Part shown: in pieces, positions 27,960 to 39,600 of the stretch
Numbering within the stretch: position 1 is the first letter of the stretch
Layout of the letters: each line of letters opens with the position of its first letter
Assembly: GCA_963738835.1 (NCBI GenBank)
Contig: CAVTYH010000003.1
Location: forward strand, 124,001-188,000
Source: CAVTYH01 sp963738835
GTDB taxonomy: Bacteria > Planctomycetota > Planctomycetia > Pirellulales > JADZDJ01
Direction: 5' to 3'
DNA: 64,000 bases
Program-made: the position numbers and the translations under genes
The notes under the pieces: generated by a model
Database searches by the model: none
The model's input: only the letters and a program-made list of their open reading frames with translations
What the model was told of the DNA's origin: nothing

Positions 27960-27980
27960 AGGCCTCCGTGGTGAATTCTT
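27960..27980. repeat. Inverted GAATTCACCACG repeat overlapping a translation start region
   Basis: CGTGGTGAATTC (27967-27978) is the exact inverse of 27209-27220. Read on the minus strand the copy is GAATTCACCACGGAGGCCTG and continues GAGGACAGGCAGAAGGAAAT into the ATG at 27940. The purine-rich ribosome binding region of the gene 27280-27940 therefore looks like part of the repeat. Confidence 0.6.
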
Positions 27981-27986
27981 CTGACA

Positions 27987-30039
27987 TCACCGCTTCGGAG
28001 CTTGCGTCGGCTCGAATTTTGCCGCCAACTGAGCGAAGTTTTGGGCTTCTTCTTTGTGGCCCAGCGTTTGGTGCATCGACGCCAAATTGCTGTACGGAAT
28101 TGCCAGCGCCTTGGAGTCGAGCAGCTTGCGGTTCACGGCTTCTTCCACGTGCTGCATGCCGGCATCAGTCAGTTGCAGAGCGAAATCACGCGCGCCAACT
28201 TCCCAGTACGAAATGCCCATGCTGACGAGCCACTCGCCGAAGCGGCCTTGTTCATTACTGCGGGTCGCCGGAATAGGACGATCCAGCAGCGGATACGCTT
28301 TCTCGAACCAGGCAACGGCAGTTTTGTGATCGTTTTGACGGACGGCATAAAGCGAGCCTTGGCGGAAATAGAGACCACCCAAGCGAAAGGCATCGTCCTG
28401 TGTTTCCAGCCGGCCTTTCGCGCCGGCTTCGAGAAATGTGATCGTCAGTGCAGTGTTTGCCTGGGCATGCTGGGTCGCGCCGCGGACATCATCGGCCGCG
28501 AGTCCGTCGGAAAGCGCGGTGCCTAATTCCCATTGCAGCCGCAATTTCGTCCAAGGATCTTCTGCGCCGACAATCAACGGCTTGCCGTAAAGCAAAGCCA
28601 TGCGCGCCCAGGGCACCGAATCAATTTTTCCTTGCGCCAGCACACGCAGCCAATGCACCCCGAGCAACTTGCAGTCGCAGTGCTGGATCGCCTTCGTCAT
28701 GGGCGATCATTTCTTCGGCATAGGCTTGGGCCCGGTCGAGCCATTTCGCGACAGCGGTTTCCTTCTGCTGCCAGTATCCGCAAGCGATGTCGTTGGCAGC
28801 AGCCAGATGGGCATCGATCAAGAGTTGCTTTGCGGCCCGGCGAACCGCTGCTTTCTTGTCGACCGACAACGGATCAGCCGTTTTCACTGCCGAGGCATGG
28901 TGTTCCATCGCCAACTTATAATCGTGCGCCGGGCTGGCCGCGAGCAAATCGCCCAACTGGCACATGGCCCTGGCTTTGAGGAGGTCCGGCAAGTCGGCGG
29001 CAGTAAGTACATCTTTGGTTTCTTGGCCGGCCTCTTCGAAATTCCCCTGCCGACCGAGGATTTCCCCCCGCGTGAGATGGTACAGCGGTTGAATTGGCTC
29101 AATGACCAGCGCCGCTTCGACGTCGGTCAGCGCTTCGTCATACCGGGCGGCGGTGACCATGATTTTCGCTCGCAGCCAGAGTGCGCGGGCGTTTTGCGGT
29201 TGGCGGCTGAGCGCGTAATTCAAATCGGCCAGTGCGCTGTAACTGCGGGAATACAAATCCATCTCGGCTCGCAGGACAAACTGAGCGGGATCGACTTTTT
29301 CGATCACCACGTGGGCTACTCGCTTGCCGTCGGGCGTAAGGCTGAAGAGCACGCCGCGTTCGGGAAATGCTTGGCCCAGCAGTTCGCCAGAATCATCCGG
29401 CACATTTACAGGACGAACATCGGCCAGCTTCAGTTGGCGAATTAGCGTCTCGGGCATCAGCGGTTGATCGAGGTGTACGGTGACTGTGTGAACTTTGTCA
29501 TCGGCGATAGTAACTTCGACGTGTTTGAACGATTCGACTGTGAAGCCGAGTACGGTTTCGCCGCCGTCGCGAGAAAGCGGTTTTCCCTGTCCCCATTTGT
29601 CGGCGAGTTGCTGCGCTGTGTCACCCGGCTGAATGCCGCTGAAGCTTGCTGGGTCGATCGCGGCGATGGGACTTGCAGGATCGTCAAATTTCGCGGCAAA
29701 TATTTTGGCGGCCGCTGTTTGCGATTCGCTGGCGCTGGGCAAATCGATCGTTTTCGCGCCCTCGGTTTTAGCGTCGGTGGCATCGTTCTCACTCGGAGTT
29801 GCTCCGGAGACATCCGGCATCGGAATGCGGCGAGAAGATTGCAAATCCGAAATAGCCGGGCGGGAAAGGGGCGTACGGTTCGGCGCGGCGACGCCGCCCC
29901 GCGGCAATGTCGTGGGCCGCGGGAAAGTATCAAACGGAGCTTGTGCCAAACTCCAGTTGGCAATTGCGACCAGCGCTGCCACTAGCACGACCGTCCAAAA
30001 CCAACGCACAGCCCGTTTATGGGCGAAGATCGTTTGCAT
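27987..30039 (-). CDS. Membrane-anchored or secreted TPR-repeat protein (frame interrupted)
   Basis: The protein of about 684 residues begins with a signal sequence or anchor (WFWTVVLVAALVAIANWSLAQA, about 13-34) and a Pro/Thr-rich linker. Residues about 110-215 form a domain with GIQPGDTAQQLADKWGQGKPL, and from about 235 on there are tetratricopeptide repeats (SALADLNYALSRQPQNARALWLRAKIM, YDEALTDVEAALVIEPIQPLYH, and more at the C-terminus). TPR arrays bind other proteins. The frame breaks near 28660, and the next frame continues LRVLAQGKIDSVPWARMALL to the stop at 27987. GGGAGG lies 8 bases before ATG 30039. The gene lies 217 bases after mnmE on the same strand. The role is unknown. Confidence 0.8.
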
Positions 30040-30255
30040 CGCGTGTTCCTCCCTGAACACCCTCGATAGCGTCGTTCAATGACTCGTACATTTGCGAACC
30101 TGACGGCGCTGCTGTTCAGTGTCGACAAAGCGCGCAATCTGCGCAGGCGGCAAAGGATAGCGGCGTGCCGAGCGATGGTCCAGAGCAGTGTAGCGGCCGG
30201 GCTGTACCCCGCGCTGGCTCGAGATATTCACACGCGGCACGCTTTGGGTTACGAC

Positions 30256-31444
30256 TCATGCCAGCATCGCTAGCAATCCGTGGCACGCCGCCTCAAAATC
30301 GCCGGAGCGAACTGCCGCTAAAGCCGATTGCAACTGCTCGACCTGTTCTGCTGTAAAGGGAACCGCGTCGCCGGGTTGAAGACCGACGGTGACAAGACGA
30401 CCGACAATTGCAGTAGCTATTGATTCGATGCCTTCGCCGGTGAGCGCACTAGCTTGCAGCCCAGCAGGTTTGTTTGTTGCCGTAACCGCTGGCAAATCGC
30501 ATTTGTTGTGGACAAATAGCGCTGCGGGCCATGTTTCAACAAGATGCTGATACGCAGTAGTCCACGGTTGAGAGGTGTCGAACACCAGCAGCAGCAAATC
30601 GGCGCTGTGTGCTTTCTCAATCGCACGCTCCACGCCGATCGACTCCAACGGATCTTCGCTCGTCCGCAGGCCAGCCGTGTCGGAAAATTCAATGGGCCAG
30701 CCGTCCAAAGCAGTCAGGTCGGTCACGACATCGCGCGTGGTTCCGGGTTGGTCGAAAACAATGGCACGCTGGTAGCCGAGCAGTACATTGATGAGACTGC
30801 TTTTTCCCATATTTGGCGGCCCAGCAATCACTACCTGCCAGGGCTGCGTCAAATGCAATCCGAGGGGTGCCCGGGCCAACAGTTTTCCAAGACTAGCGAC
30901 GGCCTTCAAATCATCTCCCACTTCCTCAGGGCGTGGCGTGGCGTGAGTCTTGTCGAACGGGCCGAAGTGAGGTGAGGCGAGCCAATCGACGATTTGGCTC
31001 AATGCCGCCTCCAAAGCCCCGTGATATTGATCCAGCAGAATCGCCGCTGTCCTTTGAGTAACACAATTCGCTAGGGCTATCCGCGCAGCGGCGCGGATGC
31101 GAGTGTTTTCATGCCCTCGGATCCAGTCCGACCAGCGTTCTTCTACTGCGCCAGCTTGCATCAGGTCGGCCATAGTCCGAGTCGACGCCGCAGCGCCTCC
31201 GTGACAATGCACTTCAATGCGTTCGTCTGTGCGTCGGCAAACAATTACGTCTTCGCCCGGCTCGTCGCCCCAACGCCCATAAACAATCGCGCTGAGTTTG
31301 CGATCGGTCAGTGCGCGCTTTCGATTGCGGCAAAAAAAACCGCTCGATGAGCTGCAGTGACTGTGGCCCTTCGACGGCAATAACCGCGACCGCGCCACGA
31401 CCCGGCGGTGTAAGAATGGAAACGGTCGTGACAGTTACAGACAT
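30256..31444 (-). CDS. mnmE: MnmE-like tRNA-modification GTPase without the C-terminal Cys motif (frame interrupted)
   Basis: The gene encodes about 395 residues. It has the TrmE N-terminal domain (MSVTVTTVSILTPPGRGAVAVI) and a helical middle, then a GTPase core with G1 PPNMGKSS, G2 GTTRD, G3 DTAGLR, G4 NKCDL and G5 SALTGEG. MnmE with MnmG modifies the wobble U of certain tRNAs. Normal MnmE is about 450 residues and ends in FC(I/V)GK, whose Cys is essential; this protein ends CHGLLAMLA and lacks that motif. The frame breaks exactly at an A8 run (31332-31339). It is 22 bases after coaX on the same strand. It may be a paralogue with a changed function. Confidence 0.85.
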
Positions 31445-31466
31445 CTTCGGAGAGGGCGATAAGACC

Positions 31467-32261
31467 TTACCCCTTTGCCACTTCATCCAGCGGTTTTGCC
31501 AGTGCGATGCCGGCCAACACCAAATGTTCTACGTGTTGGGCTGCTGGATCGAGCATCAGAGCCACCGATGGTGCAGCCCCGCCGGTTAAGAATATTTCCG
31601 GCCTCACCTCCGGATCGCTCAGTGTTTGTGAAAGCCTGGCAACGAGTTCGCGGATTGCGCCCACGGCGCCCCAGTAAAGTCCACTGTGCAGGGCAGTGAG
31701 CGTTGATGTCCCCAGCGCCGGCGGCGGACCGCTCAACTCTTCCAACGGGCTCCGCGGCAACAGGTCGGTGAATTCATGGAGCGCGCGCGCCGACATGCCG
31801 ATGCCCGGCAGAATGGCGCCACCGCGGAAAATGCCGTCGGTGCCGACAAGATCGACCGTGATGGCGCTGCCCACGTCGATCACAATGGCGGGGCGAGCCG
31901 AATCGCGCAGCCGATTGGCCGCCACGGCACCAGCTAACCGATCGATGCCGACGCGATCGGGATGCTTCACCGCAGCGGTGATTGGTAAATCGATATGAGA
32001 GAGCACACGCACCGCCGATCCACAGTTACGGTCGATCCAATTCATCAATCGGACGGTTGTTGGCCGATTGACGCTTGCGATGTACCAAGTCGCGTCATAT
32101 TGCAAGTCGCCAACCCATTTCAGCAAGTTCAAAGAGTCCCAATCTGTCGGCGGCAATGACAGACTACGTTCGGGGGTTGGCAAGCCGCCATTATTGCCCG
32201 GCGCAGCGAACAGCCCGAGTTTGATGCGGCTGTTTCCGATATCAACAGCAATGAGAGACAT
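31467..32261 (-). CDS. coaX: Type III pantothenate kinase
   Basis: The 264-residue enzyme phosphorylates pantothenate in the first step of coenzyme A synthesis. The N-terminal phosphate loop is AVDIGNSRIKLGLF, the pantothenate/dimer motif is HPDRVGIDRLAGAVAA, then DVGSAITVDLV and GGAILPGIGMSARAL. These match CoaX enzymes, which are not inhibited by CoA and use a monovalent cation. Length is normal. The gene lies 12 bases downstream of obg and 22 bases upstream of mnmE, so the three form an operon. Confidence 0.95.
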   Translation of the reverse strand: MSLIAVDIGNSRIKLGLFAAPGNNGGLPTPERSLSLPPTDWDSLNLLKWVGDLQYDATWYIASVNRPTTVRLMNWIDRNCGSAVRVLSHIDLPITAAVKHPDRVGIDRLAGAVAANRLRDSARPAIVIDVGSAITVDLVGTDGIFRGGAILPGIGMSARALHEFTDLLPRSPLEELSGPPPALGTSTLTALHSGLYWGAVGAIRELVARLSQTLSDPEVRPEIFLTGGAAPSVALMLDPAAQHVEHLVLAGIALAKPLDEVAKG

Positions 32262-32273
32262 CTGAGGCAGGAG

Positions 32274-33362
32274 TCAGGAATCAGGAGTCAGTGTTCCCAA
32301 AGTCAGCGATTCATTTTGAGCTGGCGGTGTCTCCGGGGTCGCAGACTCCAGCTTTTGCGTCGTGGCAACGGCCTTCTGCTCGTCCAGTACATGAGCGATT
32401 TGCCAGATCAGTTTATCCAATCCCCGGCCGGTCACGGCGCTAATTGCCAAAACTTCGCGACCGATTTCAGCGGCCAGTTTTTCGCGCACTTCTTCTGCAC
32501 CCGGCAATTCGCATTTGGTGATGACCGCAATCTCAGGCCGCGTTCCCAACTCGACCGAGTACAGTTCCAATTCACTGCGAATGATCTGGTAATTCTCCAG
32601 CGGATCGGAGCCATCGACCGGCGATGGTTCCACCAAATGCACCAGGATGCCGGCCCGTTGGATGTGGCGCAAGAATTCGTGCCCCAAGCCGATGCCGGCG
32701 TGTGCCCCCTCGATCAGTCCCGGTAAATCCGCCATGACGAACGATCGATCGGCCGTAATTTCTACGATGCCCAAATTCGGATACTTGGTGGTGAACGGAT
32801 AATCGGCGATCTGCGGACGGGCCCGCGACAACCGGCTAAGCAGCGTGCTTTTGCCGGCATTGGGCTTTCCGATCAGCCCGACATCAGCGATTACTTTCAA
32901 CTCCAAAACGAGATCGCGCCGTTCGCCTTCGCCGCCGGGCGTGTGTTCGCGCGGCGCTCGGTTCGTGGCCGACTTGAAGGCCGCGTTTCCCTTGCCTCCT
33001 CTGCCACCATGCGCCGCCACCACCTGGTCGCCGTGCTGGACTAGGTCCTTCAGCGCCAGCCCACTGGCGGCATCAATCACCACAGTTCCGGGCGGCACAA
33101 GCAAGACAAGATCTTCGGCGCTGCGGCCGTGACAATCGCTTCCGCTGCCCGGCTCGCCTTGGCTGGCGCGCCAGTGTTTGCGATGCGCGATCGCCGCCAG
33201 GCTATCGACCCCGGGTTGTGCTCGCAGAATGATGCTGCCGCCATTGCCACCATCGCCGCCATCCGGTCCGCCGCGCGGGATAAATTTTTCCCGCCGGAAG
33301 CTAACGGCGCCGTTCCCACCGTTGCCGGCCGCGACATGAATTTCAACACGATCGACGAACAT
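32274..33362 (-). CDS. obg: Obg GTPase (ribosome assembly)
   Basis: The 362-residue essential GTPase takes part in 50S subunit assembly and stress control. The glycine-rich Obg domain is clear (AAGNGGNGAVSFRREKFIP, GGDGGNGGSII, HGGRGGKGN), followed by the G domain with GKPNAGKSTLLS, TTKYPNLG, DLPGLIEG and ITKCEL. The C-terminus after about 330 is a short Gln/Pro/Thr-rich tail, with no OCT domain. It is the first gene of the obg-coaX-mnmE block. The start MFVDRVEIHVAAG is the family start. Confidence 0.96.
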   Translation of the reverse strand: MFVDRVEIHVAAGNGGNGAVSFRREKFIPRGGPDGGDGGNGGSIILRAQPGVDSLAAIAHRKHWRASQGEPGSGSDCHGRSAEDLVLLVPPGTVVIDAASGLALKDLVQHGDQVVAAHGGRGGKGNAAFKSATNRAPREHTPGGEGERRDLVLELKVIADVGLIGKPNAGKSTLLSRLSRARPQIADYPFTTKYPNLGIVEITADRSFVMADLPGLIEGAHAGIGLGHEFLRHIQRAGILVHLVEPSPVDGSDPLENYQIIRSELELYSVELGTRPEIAVITKCELPGAEEVREKLAAEIGREVLAISAVTGRGLDKLIWQIAHVLDEQKAVATTQKLESATPETPPAQNESLTLGTLTPDS

Positions 33363-33621
33363 GCAGGCGGTAGATAGCGGTGGCGCGGATAGATCGATCC
33401 AGGTTCCTTGTTCCCCTTTGATTGTAGCGAGTTGCCCGGGCGGCGAGAGGCCGCCAATGAGAAAGTCGAAAGGTCAAAGGAGAAAAATGTCACCGAGATC
33501 GATGAAACCACCGATCGCTTGACAGTTTGAGCGACTTCAACCTCTCGACCTAGTCATTGACCAATGGTGCTGTGCGGCGGAGCCAGGGCAAGCCGAATCG
33601 CAACACTGGTCTAGGCCACGT

Positions 33622-36600
33622 TTAACATCGCCGCCGGCGCTGGGCCGCTAGCAGTGCCAAACCGCCGAGGTTTAGCAGGAGGAAGCTGGCCGGTTCAGGC
33701 ACGGCTGCCACGCTGCCGCCGCCGACCGACGCCACCAGATCGAGCAGCGGCTGCAGGTCGCGATTGGTCACCACATTGTCGCCGGTGAAATCGCCCACGG
33801 CTGCCAAATCGCTGGCCGACATGGCGTAGGCCGATTGGTAAACATTCAGATCGGTAAGGGCCTGCAAACCGGCGGTAACGTCGGCGGCGGTGACGAATCC
33901 GTCCTGATTGTAGTCCCCTTTGAGCAACGACAGCACCGGAATGACTTCCCCCGTACTCAGAATGCGGGAGTTCACCAAGTGGGTGTCGAGGCTGAATTGC
34001 AACTGCGAGATGGGGTTGGTAATCGAGGTGCCCAGTCCGGTGGCACTGGAGCCAAAGAACAAATGGTCGAACATGCCGGTCCAGTTGTTCACAGTCAACG
34101 TGCCCAGCCAGGTGCTGGCGTCGCTGGCGGCGGCGTGAACCGTGCTGCTGCCGGCGCCCAAGTCGAAGGCGGCACTGTTGGTGAGACTCACGCTGCCCAG
34201 GGTCTCGCTGAAACCGGCGGTGCTGAAGGTGCCGCCGGCCATGGTGAGCGGCGAACTATTGGGGATTCGTTCCGAAGCGCCCAATTGCAGGGTGCCGCGC
34301 AGAATTTGGGTGCCGCCGGTGTAGGTGTTGTTGCCATTGAGCCGGAGCGTGGCGTCGCCATCAAGAATAATGCCGGAGCCAGGAGTGGTTTCGCTGATCG
34401 GACCCAGGAACAAATTCATTCCTGAGGTCTGCGACCAGCCGGCCACGGTGCCCGTCGTGGGCGAGAACGTGGCGTTGCCGCCGGTCAGCGTGACGCTGTT
34501 GAAGGACGCGGTCAATTGAGTGCCGCTGTTCCGGTTCACCCCGAGCGTCTGACTGTCGCCGATCTTTAAGTTCCCCAGCGCCGAAATCGATCCTGCCACA
34601 CTGACATTGCCAATCGGGTTTAAGTTCGTGAAGCCCGTACCGATGACTTCGATATCGTTGCCGAATGTCGTGTTTCCCGTGAAGTTATTGCGCAAGTTCA
34701 GTTCGGTGTAGGTGCCAGCCAATGAACCCGGAGTTATTGTTCCGCCGGTCAATTGAATCTTTCCTGCGCAAGTGGGCTAAAAGGACCTGCGACCGACGTT
34801 TGTAATTCACCTTTGATGCTCGGACCAACGGTGACGGTGCCGGAGTAATCGCTGGGCAGTGTTCCGCGGAAGCGCACCCCCGGGCCGCCGTCGACTGTAG
34901 TCGTTCCCAGATTGCCCACCTGCAGGAAAATATTGCCGCTGCCGTGCATTGTGCCCGTGATGATGGTGTCGGACGTGCTGTTATCTTTCGGATCACCTTC
35001 AAAAATGGTCGAATTGGTGCCGGTCGAGGCGGTAATATCGCCGGAGAACGCTGTTGGCGTGGCCGTGGAGCCTAACGTTCCGCCGCTGAGAACGATGGGC
35101 GTCGTGATGGTGACCGCTCCTACATTGAAGACCAAAGTGCCGCCAGAATTGATGGTCGCCGTACCTGCGCCGGCGGAAGCGACGGTTGTCGCGCGGGCCA
35201 TGCCGGCATCAACCGACAGGCCGCCGCTGAAAGTGTTCGCTCCGGAAAGGACGAGCGTGCCGGTTCCCGATTTATGAAGGACTCCGCCCCCGCTGATCAC
35301 CCCCGAATGCGTAAGCGTTGTCCCGGGATCGACATTGTAGGTGCCGGTGGGCGCATTAACGGTCGCACTTCGAGCGGATGTGATATCGGCCGTTGTTTCC
35401 AGCGTTCCACCATTAAAAGTGAGTGAACCGGCGCCCAGGACGCCGTCGGTGGCGACTTGCAGCGTACCGGCTGTGAGCAAGGTGCCACCCGAGTAGGTAT
35501 TGGTACCCGTCAGAATCGGCGTGCCGGACCCGCTCTGTTGCAGAACGCCAGCGCCGCTGATGTTGTTGGCATAGGTGACCGTGTCGTTGCGGTTGAAAGC
35601 GAGTGTTCCACCGCTAATTGTAATGGCGCCGGCGCCAACGCTTCCTGCCGCGCCGCCACTGCCAACCCGCAACGTGCCGCCGTTGACGGTGGTTCCGCCG
35701 CCGTACGAGTTGTTAGCTGCCAGAGTAAGCGTGCCAGTGCCCGACTTGGTGAGCGCGTTCCCGCTGCACCGTCGATTGAGCCGGTGCCGCCGAATGTGTA
35801 GTCGTTGCCGGCGCTGTTATTGACAACCACAGCCGTCGGCGAAACAGATCCGGTTACGGTAATGTTCTTGGTGGTACCGGTATCGTCGAAGTTGACGGTG
35901 TCGAGATTGAAGAAGGTTTCTACGCCATTGGTGATGCTGTCTTTCCAGTTCCGAGACGTGGCCGCCGTGGAGGTGTCCCACGTTGAACCATTGCCTGGGG
36001 TGCCGGTCCAGGTAAGCGACTTGGCGCCACCTGTAATATTCAGCGTGATTGCGTTCGTGACGACATCGCCAAAATGCAGGGTATAAGTGGAACGAGTGCC
36101 GTTCGGCACATCGAGTATTGGCGCTATGCCAGAAAGCCCGGTCGAGGTTAGCAAGGTGTAATTTCCAGCGGCGGCCACGCCTTGAGGTGTAATTGTCGAG
36201 CTGCTATTGAACGAAGCGGTCCCGGCGATAACCAACTTATCGTTATTCCCGGGCGAAACGAGGTCCATGAGCAGCGTGCCGCCGTTGACGTTAAGGTTCT
36301 GAATCGACAGAGTACCAACGGAAGAGCCCGGCGAAATGGTGCCGCCGTCTTGCAATGAGATGTTGCCCGTGAAGGTGCCACTGCCTTTGAGCGTGGACTG
36401 ATCGTTGACGAAAATGTCGCCGCTGACGCTGCCGTTGTTGGTGAGAGTTTGCCCAGAAGACAGCGTCATTCCCGTTGTCGTTAAGGAAGCACCACTAGCG
36501 ACATTAATCACAGTCGAAGTCGAAAGGTTACTTCCGGCTGACAGCGTTAAGTTGCCTGCGTTGACATTCGTGGGGCCGGTATAGCTATTGAAGCCGGTCA

Positions 36601-39600
36601 GAGTTTGGACACCGGTACCCACTTTCGTCAGGCCGGTTATGCCGGCTCCATTCTGGATGGTGCCGCCGTAAGTGCCATTGGCGTTTCCCGTGCCGACGGT
36701 AATCGTTCCCGGGGCGGCCGCGGAGTTCGTAATAGTTCCGCCAGAGGCGACGGGCATCCCATTGCCATCGTCGTCACCATTTAGCGCGCCAACACTCAGA
36801 TTAATGCCAGTCAGGTCGAGCGTGCCGGACGATTTGACCGCCAGACTGCCGATGCCCAATGCAGTTGAATTGCCGACCGCCAGAGTGCCTGCGCTAACGG
36901 TGGTCCCGCCAGCGTATGTGTTTGGATTGCTGATAGTGACGGTGGCAGTGCCTTCTTTGATCACTTGTCCTGCGCCGCTAATTAGACCACTTAGGACAAA
37001 AGCATTGTTCCCGCCCCCCAATGATGGACCGGTTCGCAACGTGCTACCGCTATTGAGCAAAATAGGAGCGACCAGTGTCGAAACTTGTGCGCTGTTATTG
37101 CTGACGAGCACGTCGCCATTAAAGATGAACTGACGGGTGACATTCGTACTGGTCAAATTGAACATTTGCAAGTTCGTATTGTCGTTATAAGTAACGGTAT
37201 AAGGCTGGCTCGTGTTGGGATCGATACCTGCGGCAATGCTGGTGGTTGTTTCGATCGAGAGCATATTTCTGATCGATCCGGGCGCCGGTGTGGCCACATT
37301 GATATAGCCAGGGCCGACCGTGGCCGCCACCAGCGTGAATTGGTTGGTACCGACTTTGATGAGCGTGAAGCCGGCCAGATTCAGTTGGGCCACCCCGCCA
37401 CGAACGTCGAAGCATCCGGGATTATTTGTGCCGGCCGGATTACCGGGGCCACCCACCGCGGCATCGGCGGTCAGTGTAATGCTTTGAAATGCGTTCTGTT
37501 GTCCAACGGTGCCCGTGTTGGTAATAGCGCCAATGCCATTACCCAAGCCGGGGCCAGCGATAAAGAACTGCTTGACGCCGAAATTAGCATTGTTGTTCGT
37601 TGTATTGCCGGCGAGGTCGAGCGTGGCGCCGTTGGAGATATTCACAGCACCGCCGGCAAGAGAGCCGAGTGAAGCGTTGTTGGTAATATTGAGTGTGCCA
37701 CCGGTGATATTAGTTGCTCCGGTGTAAGTGTTGGCGCCACTCACTGTGACGACACCTGTCGCCGGGCTATTCTGCGCGACGCTGCCGGTGCCACTGATGA
37801 TGTTGCTAACAGTGAAGCTGTCGCTGCGGTTGAATGTCAACGAGCCATTGTTGGCAATCGCGCCGGTGCTTAAGGCACCGGTCGTTCCGCCGCTGCCCAC
37901 ATTCAGCACGCCGGCGGTGCCGACGGTGAAAGCGCCCCCGATGCGGAGGCGTCGCCGGTTAAATTCATCGTACCGCTAGCATTGATCGTGAAGCTGCTGC
38001 CGCCGGAGTTTGTTCCCGAAAAATTCAACGTGCCACCATTTACCGTAAACGTACTGTTGCCCGAATTAGCGCCGGTTAATGTCAGAACGCCAGCATTGAT
38101 CGTAGTGGTGCCGCTGTAGGTAATGCCGGTGTTGATCGTCAGTGTAGCGTTCCCATTTTTGGTCAGCGTGGTGGTATTTCCGTCGATCGAGCCGCTACCG
38201 CTGATCGTGTAATTGCTTGTGCCCGTGTTGCTATTGATGGTAACGGCGCCGGGTGATAACGGAGCATTCAGTGCGATGGCAGCATGTGCCGCGCCGACAT
38301 CGTCGAAGATTAGCGAGTCTTGATTGAAAAACTTCTCGTTCGTCGAGACGCCGCCGTTGTCGGACCAGTTTTGCTGACCTTGTACGTCCCAGGTAAGGCC
38401 ATCGCCAGGGGCGGCGCCAGTCCAAGTGAGAGTCTTCGCACCTCCGCTGACGGTTAGCTTAATCGTGTTTGGCACCGACACACCGAAATCAACCACATAG
38501 TTGATTCTTGCCCCCGCGGGTGCCGACGGCGCAATTCCTGAAAGCGATGTGGCCGTAAGGATGGTGTACGTGCCCGCAACAGGCGAGGTAGAATTTGCAG
38601 TGATGGTGGAAAGGCCATTGAAGCTGGCGGGGCCATTGACCACGATCTTATCGTTATTGCTTCCGCCTAACAGGTCGAGCCGGAAATCGCCACCGCCGAC
38701 GTTCAAGCTGCTCATCGTCAGCGTTCCAACCGAACCCACGGCGCTCGTGACGCCAGGCGATATCATGGCTTTAAAAGCACCGTTATCCGTCAAAAGGTTC
38801 ACATTGCCGACGCTGCCTGTGCCGCTAAGGGTGCCATTGGCGGTGCCCAATGTGTTGACATTCACATTACCGCTGCTGAGTAGCGTGCCGGTCACCGCCA
38901 GCACGCCATTATTAATTTCGGTACTGCCGGTGTAGGTATGATTGCCGGCCATCGTCAGAGTGCCGGCAGCGTTCTTGTTCAACGGAACGCCGCCATTGAA
39001 TTCGCCGACACTGCGCAGCGTACCCGTCTGCAAATTAACCGTGTCGATCGCACCACCGGAAATGCCTAAGTTGTGGCCTTGCAAATCGAGCGTGCCGCCA
39101 TTCAGTGTGACGGTGCTTGTGCCGCCGCCATCGACGATGTCGCCGCCAGCAGTGACAGAGCCGCCATTGATGTTCAAGATGCCGGTGGCAGTTCCTGAGC
39201 CCGAGCCCGAAACGGTATCACCCAAGAGTATGCCATTCGCGGCGACGAGGCTGCCCGTACCATTGATTGTTAGAGTACCGGTTGCAGGAGCCGCACCTGA
39301 AGAAGTTCCGCGGACCCCCAACGTGATGTTGGTTGCATTGAGCGAGCCGGCATTGAATGTGAGCGATCCAGTTGACGGAGCAGTGTTAGACCCCGATTTT
39401 CCTATACCTATCTGTAGCGTCGTAATTAACGCGTCAACCGAACCGCCTGTTAGATCGACTACCCCAATGCTGTTGGTGCCGCTGCTGCCGCTGTATCCAC
39501 TGGCATCGCCAATTTTCAGGGTGGCAACTGGGCTCGTTCCATCTGCACCTCGAAGCTTGACACTCTGACCGTTTCCAGCGGGATTATTAAATGACATGCT

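Noticed and set aside
30256..31486. Programmed frameshifting in mnmE at the A8 run
   Set aside because: No case is known to me in this gene, and many other breaks in the window lack slippery sequences; an indel error is simpler.
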